From an uncultured Lachnospiraceae bacterium (lineage in GTDB: Bacteria > Bacillota > Clostridia > Lachnospirales > Lachnospiraceae), in contig CAJTVN010000002.1 of assembly GCA_910579685.1 (NCBI GenBank), positions 97,074 to 161,073 on the forward strand: 64,000 bases of DNA. Direction: 5' to 3'. Position numbers and translations under genes: made by a program. Positions 33,132 through 41,120 of this stretch are shown here, piece by piece (the stretch's first letter is position 1; each line of letters opens with the position of its first letter). The notes under the pieces are model-generated. The model saw nothing but the letters and a program-made list of their open reading frames with translations, searched no databases and had not been told where the DNA came from.

Positions 33132-35264
33132 CTATACCTCAAAAAGCAGGTCGCCATATGTGGGAAGCGGCCAGACCTTTTTGTCCACCAGCATCTCCAG
33201 CTCATCCGCCGGCTTGCGAAGCTGCTCCATGGCCTTTTTCACCACATCCTTGTAATAGAAGGCTCTTTCCTTTGCGTTCTCAATCTCTCCCGCATTGTTC
33301 TCAACCTCTTCCAGTTCGTTCAGGGCTTCCTTCATAGCCGTAAGCTTTTCGGAAACCTCCTCAAGAAGGCCTGCCTGCACGCCGGCATCCGCACCGGCCT
33401 CTCTGACGGCAATCACCGTGTCCGCCAGGGATCTGCTGTACTTGATGCCTGCGGGAATGAGCTGTTTGGAAGCCATCTCGATCATGGTAAGAGCCTCGAT
33501 ATTGATGGTCTTTGCATAGGTTTCATACAGGATCTCCTTGCGGGACTCCAGCTCCGCTTTTGTAAAGATACCAAATTTCTCATACAGCTTTACCGCCTTT
33601 TCCGTGGTCAGCGTATCCACAGCCTCGACCATGGACTTGATATTGGGAAGGCCTCTCCTTTCGGCCTCCGCAACCCATTCGTCCGAATAGCCGTTTCCGT
33701 TAAAGATAATCCTCTGATGCTTCGTAAAGTATTCCTTAATCAGATCATGGACCGCAAGCTCAAAATCCGACGCCCCCTCCAGCACATCCGCCGCCTCGCA
33801 GAAAGCCTCGGCCACGATGGCGTTCAGCGTCGTGTTGGGGCTTCCGATGGAATCCGCCGAACCGACCATACGGAACTCGAATTTATTTCCGGTAAAGGCA
33901 AAGGGCGAGGTCCGGTTCCTGTCCGTCGCATCCTTCTCGAAATCAGGCAGCGTGGAAACGCCGGTATCCAGCTTTCCGCCCTGCAGTACGTGAGCCGCCT
34001 CGCCGGTTTCCACCAGCTGCTTTACCACATCCTCGAGCTGCTCGCCGAGGAAAACCGAGATAATGGCAGGAGGCGCCTCGTTGGCTCCAAGCCTGTGGTC
34101 GTTCCCCACATCCGATGCGCTCTGGCGCAAAAGATCCGCATGGGTGTCAACCGCCTTGATGATGCAGGCAAGCACCAGGAGGAACTGAATGTTTTCATTG
34201 GGCGTATCGCCGGGATCCAGAAGATTCACCCCATTGTCCGTTCCGATGGACCAGTTGTTGTGTTTTCCCGAACCGTTGACTCCCGCAAAAGGCTTCTCAT
34301 GAAGCAGGCATGTCATCCCGTGACGGCCCGCCACCTTTTTCATGGTTTCCATCACGAGCTGGTTGTGATCCACTGCGATATTGGCCGTCTCGTAGATCGG
34401 AGCAAGTTCATGCTGTGCGGGAGCCACCTCGTTATGCTGGGTCTTTGCCGTCACTCCCAGCTTCCACAGCTCCAGATTCAAATCCTTCATGTATGCGCCC
34501 ACGCGCTCTCGGATGGTTCCGAAATAGTGATCCTCCATCTCCTGTCCTTTGGGTGCGGCAGCTCCGAACAGTGTGCGTCCCGCAAAAATAAGGTCGGGCC
34601 GTTTTAAGTACTTCTCCCGATCCACCAGGAAATACTCCTGCTCCGGTCCCACGCTGGCGACCACCTTGGCGGCCTCCGAATTCATCCGGTTGTTCGTCTT
34701 CTCGGCAAACAGCTTCACAATACGCATTGCCTGCTGGCTGAGCGCCTCCATGGAGCGCAGCAGAGGCGTCTTTTTATCCAGCGCCTCCCCCTTGTAAGAG
34801 CAAAACGCAGTCGGGATACACAGAATCACTCCCGTGGCATCCTCCTTCAAAAAGGCCGGAGAAGTGATGTCCCACGCCGTGTAGCCTCTGGCCTCAAAAG
34901 TTGCCCGAAGGCCTCCCGACGGGAAGGAGGAAGCGTCCGGCTCTCCCTTGATCAGCTCCTTTCCGGAAAAAGCCATCAGCATTTTGCCGTTCTCGTCCGG
35001 ATGGGTCACAAAGGAATCATGCTTCTCCGCCGTGATGCCGGTAAGGGGCTGAAACCAGTGGGTATAATGGGTCGCCCCGTTCTCCACCGCCCAGTCCTTC
35101 ATGGCCTTGGCCACCACGTCCGCCATGGCCGGCGTAAGCTCGCCGCCCTGATCCATAATTTTTGTAACTTCATTATAGACGCTCTTGGTCAGCCGCTCTC
35201 TCATGGTTGACCGGGTAAACACCTTGCATCCGAAAATTTTTTCAATATTTACTCCTTCGCTCAT
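33132..35264 (-). CDS. glnN: Glutamine synthetase type III
   Basis: A 710-residue GSIII enzyme that makes glutamine from glutamate, ammonia and ATP as a cytoplasmic dodecamer. The N-terminal domain NIEKIFGCKVFTRSTMRER is GSIII-specific. GPEQEYFLVD supplies metal-binding glutamates, HNEVAPAQHELAPIYE and NGSGKHNNWSIGTD form the glutamate/ATP site, and NRTSPFAFTGNKFEFR contains the catalytic Arg. Length is normal. The ATG at 35264 follows GGAAGAGGCGG. Its ~130-nt leader has a terminator-like hairpin, which points to attenuation. Confidence 0.96.
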   Translation of the reverse strand: MSEGVNIEKIFGCKVFTRSTMRERLTKSVYNEVTKIMDQGGELTPAMADVVAKAMKDWAVENGATHYTHWFQPLTGITAEKHDSFVTHPDENGKMLMAFSGKELIKGEPDASSFPSGGLRATFEARGYTAWDITSPAFLKEDATGVILCIPTAFCSYKGEALDKKTPLLRSMEALSQQAMRIVKLFAEKTNNRMNSEAAKVVASVGPEQEYFLVDREKYLKRPDLIFAGRTLFGAAAPKGQEMEDHYFGTIRERVGAYMKDLNLELWKLGVTAKTQHNEVAPAQHELAPIYETANIAVDHNQLVMETMKKVAGRHGMTCLLHEKPFAGVNGSGKHNNWSIGTDNGVNLLDPGDTPNENIQFLLVLACIIKAVDTHADLLRQSASDVGNDHRLGANEAPPAIISVFLGEQLEDVVKQLVETGEAAHVLQGGKLDTGVSTLPDFEKDATDRNRTSPFAFTGNKFEFRMVGSADSIGSPNTTLNAIVAEAFCEAADVLEGASDFELAVHDLIKEYFTKHQRIIFNGNGYSDEWVAEAERRGLPNIKSMVEAVDTLTTEKAVKLYEKFGIFTKAELESRKEILYETYAKTINIEALTMIEMASKQLIPAGIKYSRSLADTVIAVREAGADAGVQAGLLEEVSEKLTAMKEALNELEEVENNAGEIENAKERAFYYKDVVKKAMEQLRKPADELEMLVDKKVWPLPTYGDLLFEV

Positions 35265-35285
35265 TCCGCCTCTTCCTTTCCCTTT

Positions 35286-35301
35286 TGCCGCTTTTGCGGC
35301 A
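35286..35301 (-). other. Short hairpin before the glnN ribosome site
   Basis: TGCCGC and GCGGCA arms with a 4-nt loop, about 10 bp upstream of the glnN ribosome binding site. It may protect the mRNA end or affect initiation. Confidence 0.5.
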
Positions 35302-35327
35302 GATTTCCCCGTACAGGTCCGCACATG

Positions 35328-35357
35328 AAAAAAATGCTCCAAAATAACTTTTGGAAC
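35328..35357 (-). terminator. Terminator-like hairpin in the glnN leader (possible attenuator)
   Basis: On the minus strand an imperfect 9-bp stem with the core TCCAAAA/TTTTGGA and a short loop is followed by GCATTTTTTT. It lies inside the leader, between the promoter at 35408-35436 and the ATG. No competing antiterminator could be drawn with confidence. Confidence 0.55.
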
Positions 35358-35407
35358 ATCTTCGTTCAGCCTGACTTATTTAAAAGCTTCTTTCTCTTAC
35401 TTTTTAT

Positions 35408-35436
35408 AAGATACTCTATGAAATCCAAAAATGCAA
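35408..35436 (-). promoter_or_regulatory. Promoter of glnN
   Basis: Minus strand TTGCAT (35431-35436), 17-bp spacer, TATCTT (35408-35413). The leader to the ATG would be about 135 nt. Just upstream, 35451-35480, is an 8-bp inverted repeat CTTTGGCT/AGCCAAAG after the trhP stop, without a T-run. Confidence 0.75.
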
Positions 35437-35515
35437 CACTTTTTTTCAACTTTGGCTGTTTTGGATAAAAAGCCAAAGCCATGAACAATATCCGTGTGCA
35501 TTGTGAACAATCCGT

Positions 35516-36760
35516 CTAAGCCCTGCACCGGAGCAGGTCATAATCGTCCGCCCTTGCCTCAAGCTCCACCCACAGCGCCTGCCTGGCGTGAGGCGCACTC
35601 TCCACGGGGCACCCGTCCATTGTGGAAAGGGAAAGCACCCGGGTCTTAACGTTGCTTCCGTCCGGCTTCATAATCTCAATCACATCCCCGACGCAGAACT
35701 TGTTTTTCTGCTCGATTCTGGCAAAAAAACGCCCTTCGCACTCCTTCGTCTCTTCAACGCTCCCCAGATACGTATATTCATTCACGTATGTACTGGAATC
35801 ATAAATCTGGTTGCCCTCGTCGGACCTTCCAAAGTAAAACCCGGTGGAAAACTGGCGGTAGGTGCATTTGCCAATCTCAGACCTGTACCATTCCCTGTTC
35901 GCAAGATATTTTTCTTCCGACTCCAGATAATCGTCGATTGCTTTCCGGTAGGTTCTCGCCACGGCGGCCACATAGAGCGCGGTCTTCATGCGCCCTTCAA
36001 TCTTAAAGCTGTCGATTCCGGCCGACACCATCTCGGGAATATGCTCGATCATGCACAGATCCTTGGAATTAAACAGAAAGGTTCCCCTTTCGTTCTCGTA
36101 TACCGGCAGGTATTCTCCCGGCCTGGTCTCCTCCACCACCGCATATTTCCACCTGCAGGGATGGGTACAGGCTCCCCGGTTGGCATCCCGCCCGGTAAAG
36201 AAATTGCTGAGCAGACATCTGCCCGAGTAGGAAATGCACATGGAACCGTGGATAAAGCACTCGATCTCCATATCCCGGGGAATGTTTTCCCTGATCTGCG
36301 CAATTTCCTCCAGCGAAAGCTCCCTTGCGCAGACCACCCGCTTCGCTCCCTGGCCGTACCAAAACCGAAAGGTCCGGTAATTTGTATTGTTTGCCTGCGT
36401 GGAGATATGGATGTCAATTTCCGGACAGATTTCCCTGGCCAGCAGAAACATTCCGGGATCCGAAATGATCAGGGCGTCCGGCCCGAGCCGGCGCAGCTCT
36501 TCGAAATAGATGGCAGCCTCCTCGATATCCCGGTTATGTGCAAGAATATTTGCCGTCACATGCACCTTCACGCCCCGGCTGTGCGCAAAAGCAATTCCCT
36601 CTCTCATCTCCTGTGCGGAAAAGTTTTTGGCCTTGGCCCGAAGGCTGAAAGCCTCCCCGCCAATATAGACGGCGTCCGCACCAAAGAAAACCGCCGTCTT
36701 CAAAACCTCAAGACTGCTTGCCGGTATCAAAAGCTCCGGTCTTTTCATTTGATCTCTCAT
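35516..36760 (-). CDS. trhP: U32-family tRNA hydroxylation protein (TrhP)
   Basis: A 414-residue U32 family protein. ELLIPASSLEVLKTAVFFGADAVY opens the barrel, CARELSLEEIAQI and IECFIHGSMCISYSGRCLLS form the U32 signature, and the cysteines CISYSGRC, GACTHPCRW are the likely Fe-S ligands. TrhP makes 5-hydroxyuridine at position 34 of certain tRNAs from prephenate. The next modification, methylation to 5-methoxyuridine, is done by TrmR, the gene immediately upstream. The ATG overlaps the trmR stop by 4 bp and follows AGGAGGGG. Peptidase activity is an old label for the family. Confidence 0.88.
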   Translation of the reverse strand: MRDQMKRPELLIPASSLEVLKTAVFFGADAVYIGGEAFSLRAKAKNFSAQEMREGIAFAHSRGVKVHVTANILAHNRDIEEAAIYFEELRRLGPDALIISDPGMFLLAREICPEIDIHISTQANNTNYRTFRFWYGQGAKRVVCARELSLEEIAQIRENIPRDMEIECFIHGSMCISYSGRCLLSNFFTGRDANRGACTHPCRWKYAVVEETRPGEYLPVYENERGTFLFNSKDLCMIEHIPEMVSAGIDSFKIEGRMKTALYVAAVARTYRKAIDDYLESEEKYLANREWYRSEIGKCTYRQFSTGFYFGRSDEGNQIYDSSTYVNEYTYLGSVEETKECEGRFFARIEQKNKFCVGDVIEIMKPDGSNVKTRVLSLSTMDGCPVESAPHARQALWVELEARADDYDLLRCRA

Positions 36761-37413
36761 AGCGGCCCCTCCTGCTTCCTCACGCTGATGGTTACACCGT
36801 CCCCAATGGGAAGAATATCCGTCTGCAGCCTGTCGTCATGCTTCAGTTCATACAGATATTCCCGCATCCTGGAATGAATCGTCCTGTTTCTTCTCGTAAC
36901 CGCATACCGGGATTCCAGAATCTCCCCATCCTGCAGCACGTTATCCGAAACCAAAAGGCCGCCCGCTGCGAGCAGCCGCAGGACATCCGGCAGAAAGTGG
37001 ATGTACTGGCCCTTGGCCGCATCCATAAAAATCAGATCGTAAGGACCGGCAAGCTTTCCCAGCAGCTCAAAGGCATCGCCCTCCAGAAGCGTTATGCGCT
37101 CCCCGGCATTTGCCCGTTTAAAATTTTCTCTCGCCTCCAGAATCCGTTTCTCGTATTTTTCTATGGTGGTAATCCTGCAGTCTTTCGGCCCGTATTCGCT
37201 CATAAGCAGCGCCGAAAAACCGATAGCCGTCCCCACCTCCAGAATTGCCGCAGGCTTTTTCGCCGCAAGCAGCAGCTTCAAAAGGCTCTGTACCTGCGGC
37301 CGGATCACCGGTACGCCCTTCTCCAGCGCATACCGCTCAAGCTCATCCAGAAAAGGCGTGTTCCCCTCGTCAAGGGAATGAATAAAGGTGGCAATTCTCT
37401 CTTCCGTTACCAT
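36757..37413 (-). CDS. trmR: tRNA 5-hydroxyuridine methyltransferase (TrmR, YrrM type)
   Basis: A 218-residue class I SAM methyltransferase of the catechol-O-methyltransferase-like group. AILEVGTAIGFSALLM is the SAM glycine motif, TTIEKYEKRILEAREN holds the ribose-binding acid and YDLIFMDAAKGQY the metal-binding Asp. The Bacillus YrrM/TrmR enzyme makes 5-methoxyuridine in tRNA, and the same mltG-trmR-trhP order is found here. It is coupled to trhP by a 4-bp overlap. A generic O-methyltransferase is the alternative. Confidence 0.9.
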   Translation of the reverse strand: MVTEERIATFIHSLDEGNTPFLDELERYALEKGVPVIRPQVQSLLKLLLAAKKPAAILEVGTAIGFSALLMSEYGPKDCRITTIEKYEKRILEARENFKRANAGERITLLEGDAFELLGKLAGPYDLIFMDAAKGQYIHFLPDVLRLLAAGGLLVSDNVLQDGEILESRYAVTRRNRTIHSRMREYLYELKHDDRLQTDILPIGDGVTISVRKQEGPL

Positions 37414-37419
37414 ATTACC

Positions 37420-37824
37420 TTACTCCCCCTGGGTCTCTTCCGGGGTCTCTTCCGGGTTATCCGCCGGTGTTGACATGACCTCCAGCATCTGTTCCGCCGT
37501 CATATTTGTATTCAGATCATAAATACCGGGAAGAATTTCATTGTGGTAGGCGGACAGAAACTCCTGCACGACAAAGAGCTTCTCATCCTCAATCAGCCCT
37601 CTCTCCTGCAGCATTCTGGCAATGTCCATTATACTTGCGTCCTCCGCAATCCCGACGGTGATCGTGCGCCCCTCCGAGGAAGATACGGGCTTGTCCGCAA
37701 ACACTCTGTATCCGAAATCATAGGCCACTACCGAGACCCGGAACACAAACATGGCCACCGCCGCAACCACCACCACCTTGATCACCGATTCAAAGACCGC
37801 ACCGATCAGATATTTTCCACTCAT
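37420..37824 (-). CDS. MltG-like membrane protein lacking the catalytic domain
   Basis: A 134-residue protein occupying the mltG (yrrL) position. A membrane helix lies at residues ~14-36 and the rest matches the N-terminal LysM-like part of MltG (AEDASIMDIARMLQERGLIEDEKLF, GIYDLNTNMTAEQMLEVM). The endolytic transglycosylase domain, about 200 residues, is absent. The last 18 residues are a Pro/Glu-rich tail (ADNPEETPEETQGE). It is a stable short form rather than a frameshift, as the frame ends cleanly 6 bp before trmR. It probably regulates or scaffolds wall synthesis. Confidence 0.75.
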   Translation of the reverse strand: MSGKYLIGAVFESVIKVVVVAAVAMFVFRVSVVAYDFGYRVFADKPVSSSEGRTITVGIAEDASIMDIARMLQERGLIEDEKLFVVQEFLSAYHNEILPGIYDLNTNMTAEQMLEVMSTPADNPEETPEETQGE

Positions 37825-37868
37825 AAAACCACATCCCTTCCAAGCCAGCCGGACTTCTTTCTGACCGT

Positions 37869-38219
37869 TTACTCAAAATCCACCATTTCCGTGATGCAGA
37901 GCGTGATCTCCTGCATCATCCGGCAGAAGGCAAGCTCTGCCCGGAGAAAATCATCCACCATGGAGTCCTCCCTGAATTCCTCATATTCCTTCTCAAAGGC
38001 ATCCATCTTCTCAAACAGCTCGTCCTGCTGGCTTGTATTTTGAATTTCAAAATTTCTTCTTCTGAATTCATTGACCCTTTTATACTGCTCCGGACAGTCC
38101 TTCAGCCGCTCTCTCTGTTCGTAATATTTCCGGCTGACATCCGATTCCTTAATTGCCTGCACAAATTTGAGCAATTCGCTCTCCAGTTTTTCATCCATAG
38201 TAAACGTCCACGCCTTCAT
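37869..38219 (-). CDS. YlbF/YmcA family protein
   Basis: A 116-residue all-helical protein of the Com_YlbF family. LLKFVQAIKESDVSRKYYEQRERLK is the family start. YlbF and YmcA help RNase Y choose targets in Bacillus, and here the gene follows RNase J by 1 bp, matching a role in RNA turnover. The ATG at 38219 has a weak ribosome site, so coupling to rnj is likely; an internal ATG at 38198 is the alternative. Confidence 0.8.
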   Translation of the reverse strand: MKAWTFTMDEKLESELLKFVQAIKESDVSRKYYEQRERLKDCPEQYKRVNEFRRRNFEIQNTSQQDELFEKMDAFEKEYEEFREDSMVDDFLRAELAFCRMMQEITLCITEMVDFE

Positions 38220-38220
38220 C

Positions 38221-39894
38221 TCAGATTTCCATAATAATCGGCAGAATCATGGGCCGCCGCTTTGTCTTTTTCCAGACATACTCGCCAAGGGAATCCTTGA
38301 TGGAGCTCTTGAGCTTTCCCCAGTCGGTGATCCCTCTGCCAAGGCACCCTTCCACCGCTTCATCCACGACCGCCCTGGCCTCATCCATCAGCTGGTCGGA
38401 TTCGCGCACATACACGAAGCCTCTCGATACAATATCCGGGCCGGAAACCAGCTGATCCGATGCGCCGTCAAGTCCCAGCACCACGATCAGAATGCCGTCC
38501 GCCGCCAGATGCTGTCTGTCTCTGAGCACAATGTTTCCCACATCACCCACTCCAAGACCGTCCACCAGAATATCTCCCACCGGAACCTTTCCTGTGACGG
38601 AGGCGCTTTCTTTTGAGAGCTCGAGCACATCGCCGGAATTCAGGATAAAAATATTCTCCTTCGGCATTCCAAGATCTTTTGCAATTTTTGCCTGGGCAAT
38701 CAGATGCTTATACTCCCCGTGCACGGGAATGGCATATCTTGGATGCACCAGCGTATAGATCAGTTTGATTTCCTCCTGGCAGGCATGTCCCGAGACATGC
38801 ACATCCTGAAAGATCACATCCGCCCCCTTTTCCAGAAGCGCATTGATCACATTTGTAACGGCCTTCTCGTTTCCGGGTATGGGATTGGATGAAAAAATCA
38901 CCGTATCCCCGGGGCCAATGGAAATCCGCTTATGATTATCGTCCGCCATACGGCTTAAGGCCGCCATGCTCTCGCCCTGGCTTCCCGTGGTGATCACCAC
39001 CGTCTTTTCATCCGGATAATTTTTGAGCTGCTCGATCTCGATCAGCGTGTGCTCCGGAATACTGAGATACCCAAGATTCGTGGCCACTTCAATGGTGTTG
39101 ACCATGCTCCTGCCTTCCACCACGACCTTTCGGCCGGATTTGTAGGCGGAATTGATGATCTGCTGCACCCGATCCACATTGGACGCAAAGGTCGCTATGA
39201 TAATACGCGTATTTTTATGTTCCTCAAACAGCGCGTCAAAGGTTCTTCCCACCGTTCTCTCAGAGGGCGTAAAGCCGGGACGCTCCGCATTGGTGGAATC
39301 GCACATGAGGGCGAGAACGCCCTTCTTTCCCAGCTCCGCAAAGCGCTGCAGGTCAATGGCATCTCCGAATACCGGCGTGTAATCCACCTTGAAATCGCCT
39401 GTGTGCACCACCACGCCTGCCGGGGAATAAATCGCAAGCGCCGCCGCATCCACAATACTGTGATTTGTCTTGATAAACTCTACCCTGAACTGTCCAAGAT
39501 TGATGGACTGTCCGAACTTTACCACCTTGCGCTTCACATTGTTTACAAGATTATGCTCCTTGAGCTTGTTCTCAATCAGGCCCATGGTCAGCCTTGTGGC
39601 ATAGACAGGCACATTAATCTCCTTAAGCACATAGGGAAGCGCCCCGATATGATCTTCGTGTCCGTGGGTGATCATGAACCCCTTTACCTTGTCCAGATTA
39701 TTTTTCAGATACGTGATATCCGGAATGACCAGATCGATTCCAAGCATATCGTCTTCCGGAAATGACAGACCGCAGTCCACCACAATAATACTGTCTTCGT
39801 ACTCGAAGGCAGTAATGTTCATGCCGATCTGCTCCAGACCTCCAAGGGGAATCACCTTGAGGCTGGAACACTTTTTTTCTTCAATTTTTTTCAA
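38221..39894 (-). CDS. rnj: Ribonuclease J
   Basis: A 557-residue metallo-beta-lactamase/beta-CASP ribonuclease. MITHGHEDHIGALPYVL is the zinc motif HxHxDH-like site, VVHTGDFKVDYTP supplies further ligands, and DVHVSGHACQEEI plus HGEYKHLIAQAKIA form the beta-CASP motifs. RNase J has 5-prime exonuclease and endonuclease activity in mRNA decay and rRNA maturation. The C-terminal domain is complete. It follows a 183-bp gap after the DUF1292 gene in which I see no gene. Confidence 0.96.
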   Translation of the reverse strand: MKKIEEKKCSSLKVIPLGGLEQIGMNITAFEYEDSIIVVDCGLSFPEDDMLGIDLVIPDITYLKNNLDKVKGFMITHGHEDHIGALPYVLKEINVPVYATRLTMGLIENKLKEHNLVNNVKRKVVKFGQSINLGQFRVEFIKTNHSIVDAAALAIYSPAGVVVHTGDFKVDYTPVFGDAIDLQRFAELGKKGVLALMCDSTNAERPGFTPSERTVGRTFDALFEEHKNTRIIIATFASNVDRVQQIINSAYKSGRKVVVEGRSMVNTIEVATNLGYLSIPEHTLIEIEQLKNYPDEKTVVITTGSQGESMAALSRMADDNHKRISIGPGDTVIFSSNPIPGNEKAVTNVINALLEKGADVIFQDVHVSGHACQEEIKLIYTLVHPRYAIPVHGEYKHLIAQAKIAKDLGMPKENIFILNSGDVLELSKESASVTGKVPVGDILVDGLGVGDVGNIVLRDRQHLAADGILIVVLGLDGASDQLVSGPDIVSRGFVYVRESDQLMDEARAVVDEAVEGCLGRGITDWGKLKSSIKDSLGEYVWKKTKRRPMILPIIMEI

Positions 39895-40077
39895 TCAATT
39901 TACCTCCAGATTTCCGTAGCACCGATAGAGCTTCGCCCTTTGACCGATAATCCTCCCCGTGACAGAGTCCTGCGGATTTCCTTTCCCCGATTATCCAACC
40001 CGCAGAGGCGCTGTTAATAATTTTTCCGTCAGTCAGGCTTCGCCCGATGGAAGCTGCTATTCTTTTATATTTTTTAT

Positions 40078-40332
40078 TTATTCAATCTCGATATCCTCCA
40101 GAAGATTTTCAAACACGGCCGCAACCGCTGACAGCTCCGTGTCGTCTTCCACCGCTTCATAGACACTCTCCGCATCCTTCTGTGCGGAAATCTCCTTTAA
40201 TATGAGCGCCTGTGAATCTCCTTCCTCTTCCTGTGCAACCAGGATATAATGTTTTCCGCCGATTGTGGTCTGTTCCAGCACATAAAACCAGGCCGGCTCT
40301 TCCCCCTCCAGCGCAAATGCTATCTTTTCCAA
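40078..40332 (-). CDS. DUF1292 (YrzB-like) protein
   Basis: An 84-residue acidic protein. WFYVLEQTTIGGKHYILV and LEDIEIE are typical of DUF1292, whose function is unknown. It lies 18 bp after ruvX, the conserved position of yrzB in Firmicutes. Confidence 0.85.
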   Translation of the reverse strand: MEKIAFALEGEEPAWFYVLEQTTIGGKHYILVAQEEEGDSQALILKEISAQKDAESVYEAVEDDTELSAVAAVFENLLEDIEIE

Positions 40333-40350
40333 TCTAAAACGGTTCCTTTC

Positions 40351-40779
40351 CTAATTTTTCGTTGTGCGCAGTCCCAGATAACCCTGAAGGATAAAAACCG
40401 CGGCGATTTTATCCACATAGTCCTTTCGGTTTTCCCTGCGGATCCCCGCCTCCATCATTGCCTTGTCCGCAGCCATGGTGGTCAGCCGCTCATCCCACAT
40501 ATGAACCGGAAGTCCCGTGCGCCGCTCCAGCTTCTCCCTGAATTCCAGAGTAAGCTTTGCCCTCTCGCCCAGCGTATCGTTCATGTTCTTTGGCAGACCC
40601 AGCACGATTTCGGACACTTCATATTCCCCGATCAGCTCCTCAATCCTGGAAAGGGTCTGGCGCAGCTTGTTTTCCTCTTTCCTTCTGATTATCTCTATCC
40701 CCTGGGCAGTAACAAACAGGGGATCGCTGATGGCCACCCCTACGGTTTTAGACCCAAAGTCCAGTCCCATTATTCTCAA
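40351..40779 (-). CDS. ruvX: Holliday junction resolvase-like/pre-16S rRNA nuclease (YqgF/RuvX)
   Basis: A 142-residue RNase H-fold protein. [19 protein letters not shown] carries the first catalytic Asp, [13 protein letters not shown] the Glu, and WDERLTT followed by DYVDKIAA the last acidic residues. YqgF proteins trim the 5-prime end of 16S rRNA. It lies 6 bp after ireB in the conserved ireB-ruvX-yrzB order. Confidence 0.94.
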   Translation of the reverse strand: MRIMGLDFGSKTVGVAISDPLFVTAQGIEIIRRKEENKLRQTLSRIEELIGEYEVSEIVLGLPKNMNDTLGERAKLTLEFREKLERRTGLPVHMWDERLTTMAADKAMMEAGIRRENRKDYVDKIAAVFILQGYLGLRTTKN

Positions 40780-40785
40780 ATCTTT

Positions 40786-41049
40786 TCACTCTTTCCACTG
40801 GTTGTTGTCGATATATCTTGTCAGCAGCTCCTCCACAAGCTCGTCCCTCTCCACCTTCATGATCAGGCTTCTTGCGTTGTGATAGCTTGTAATATAAGTA
40901 GGATCCCCTGACATAATATACCCTACGATCTGATTTACCGGATTGTAGCCCTTCTCCGTAAGCGCCCGGTAAACCTCCTCCAGAATTTTCTTCACGCTGT
41001 TGTTATCAGTCTCCACTTTGAAGAATTGCGTATTTCCTAATTCCTGCAT
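40786..41049 (-). CDS. ireB: IreB family regulatory phosphoprotein (DUF965)
   Basis: An 87-residue helical protein. [21 protein letters not shown] and [17 protein letters not shown] are the IreB family hallmarks. IreB is a substrate of the PASTA kinase IreK in enterococci and affects cell-wall stress responses. It is first in the ireB-ruvX-yrzB unit behind the promoter at 41086-41114. Confidence 0.93.
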   Translation of the reverse strand: MQELGNTQFFKVETDNNSVKKILEEVYRALTEKGYNPVNQIVGYIMSGDPTYITSYHNARSLIMKVERDELVEELLTRYIDNNQWKE

Positions 41050-41085
41050 AAAACGTACCCCTTTTGTCTAACCCTGTCAATTCCT

Positions 41086-41114
41086 ATCTTACCCCATTTT
41101 GAAATAAAATTCAA
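41086..41114 (-). promoter_or_regulatory. Promoter of the ireB unit
   Basis: Minus strand TTGAAT (41109-41114), 17-bp spacer, TAAGAT (41086-41091), about 37 bp before the ireB ATG. Confidence 0.78.
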
Positions 41115-41120
41115 TGCCAT

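Noticed and set aside
35265..35436. Glutamine riboswitch before glnN
   Set aside because: The known glutamine aptamers have conserved cores that I could not find here. Only the terminator-like hairpin is supported.
35451..35480. Inverted repeat after trhP as a terminator
   Set aside because: Eight-bp arms are present, but the minus strand continues with A residues and the plus strand has no T-run, so it does not qualify as Rho-independent.
39895..40077. A fur-like or other small gene between the DUF1292 gene and RNase J
   Set aside because: The gap is only 183 bp, and no frame with a start and ribosome site of useful length was found.
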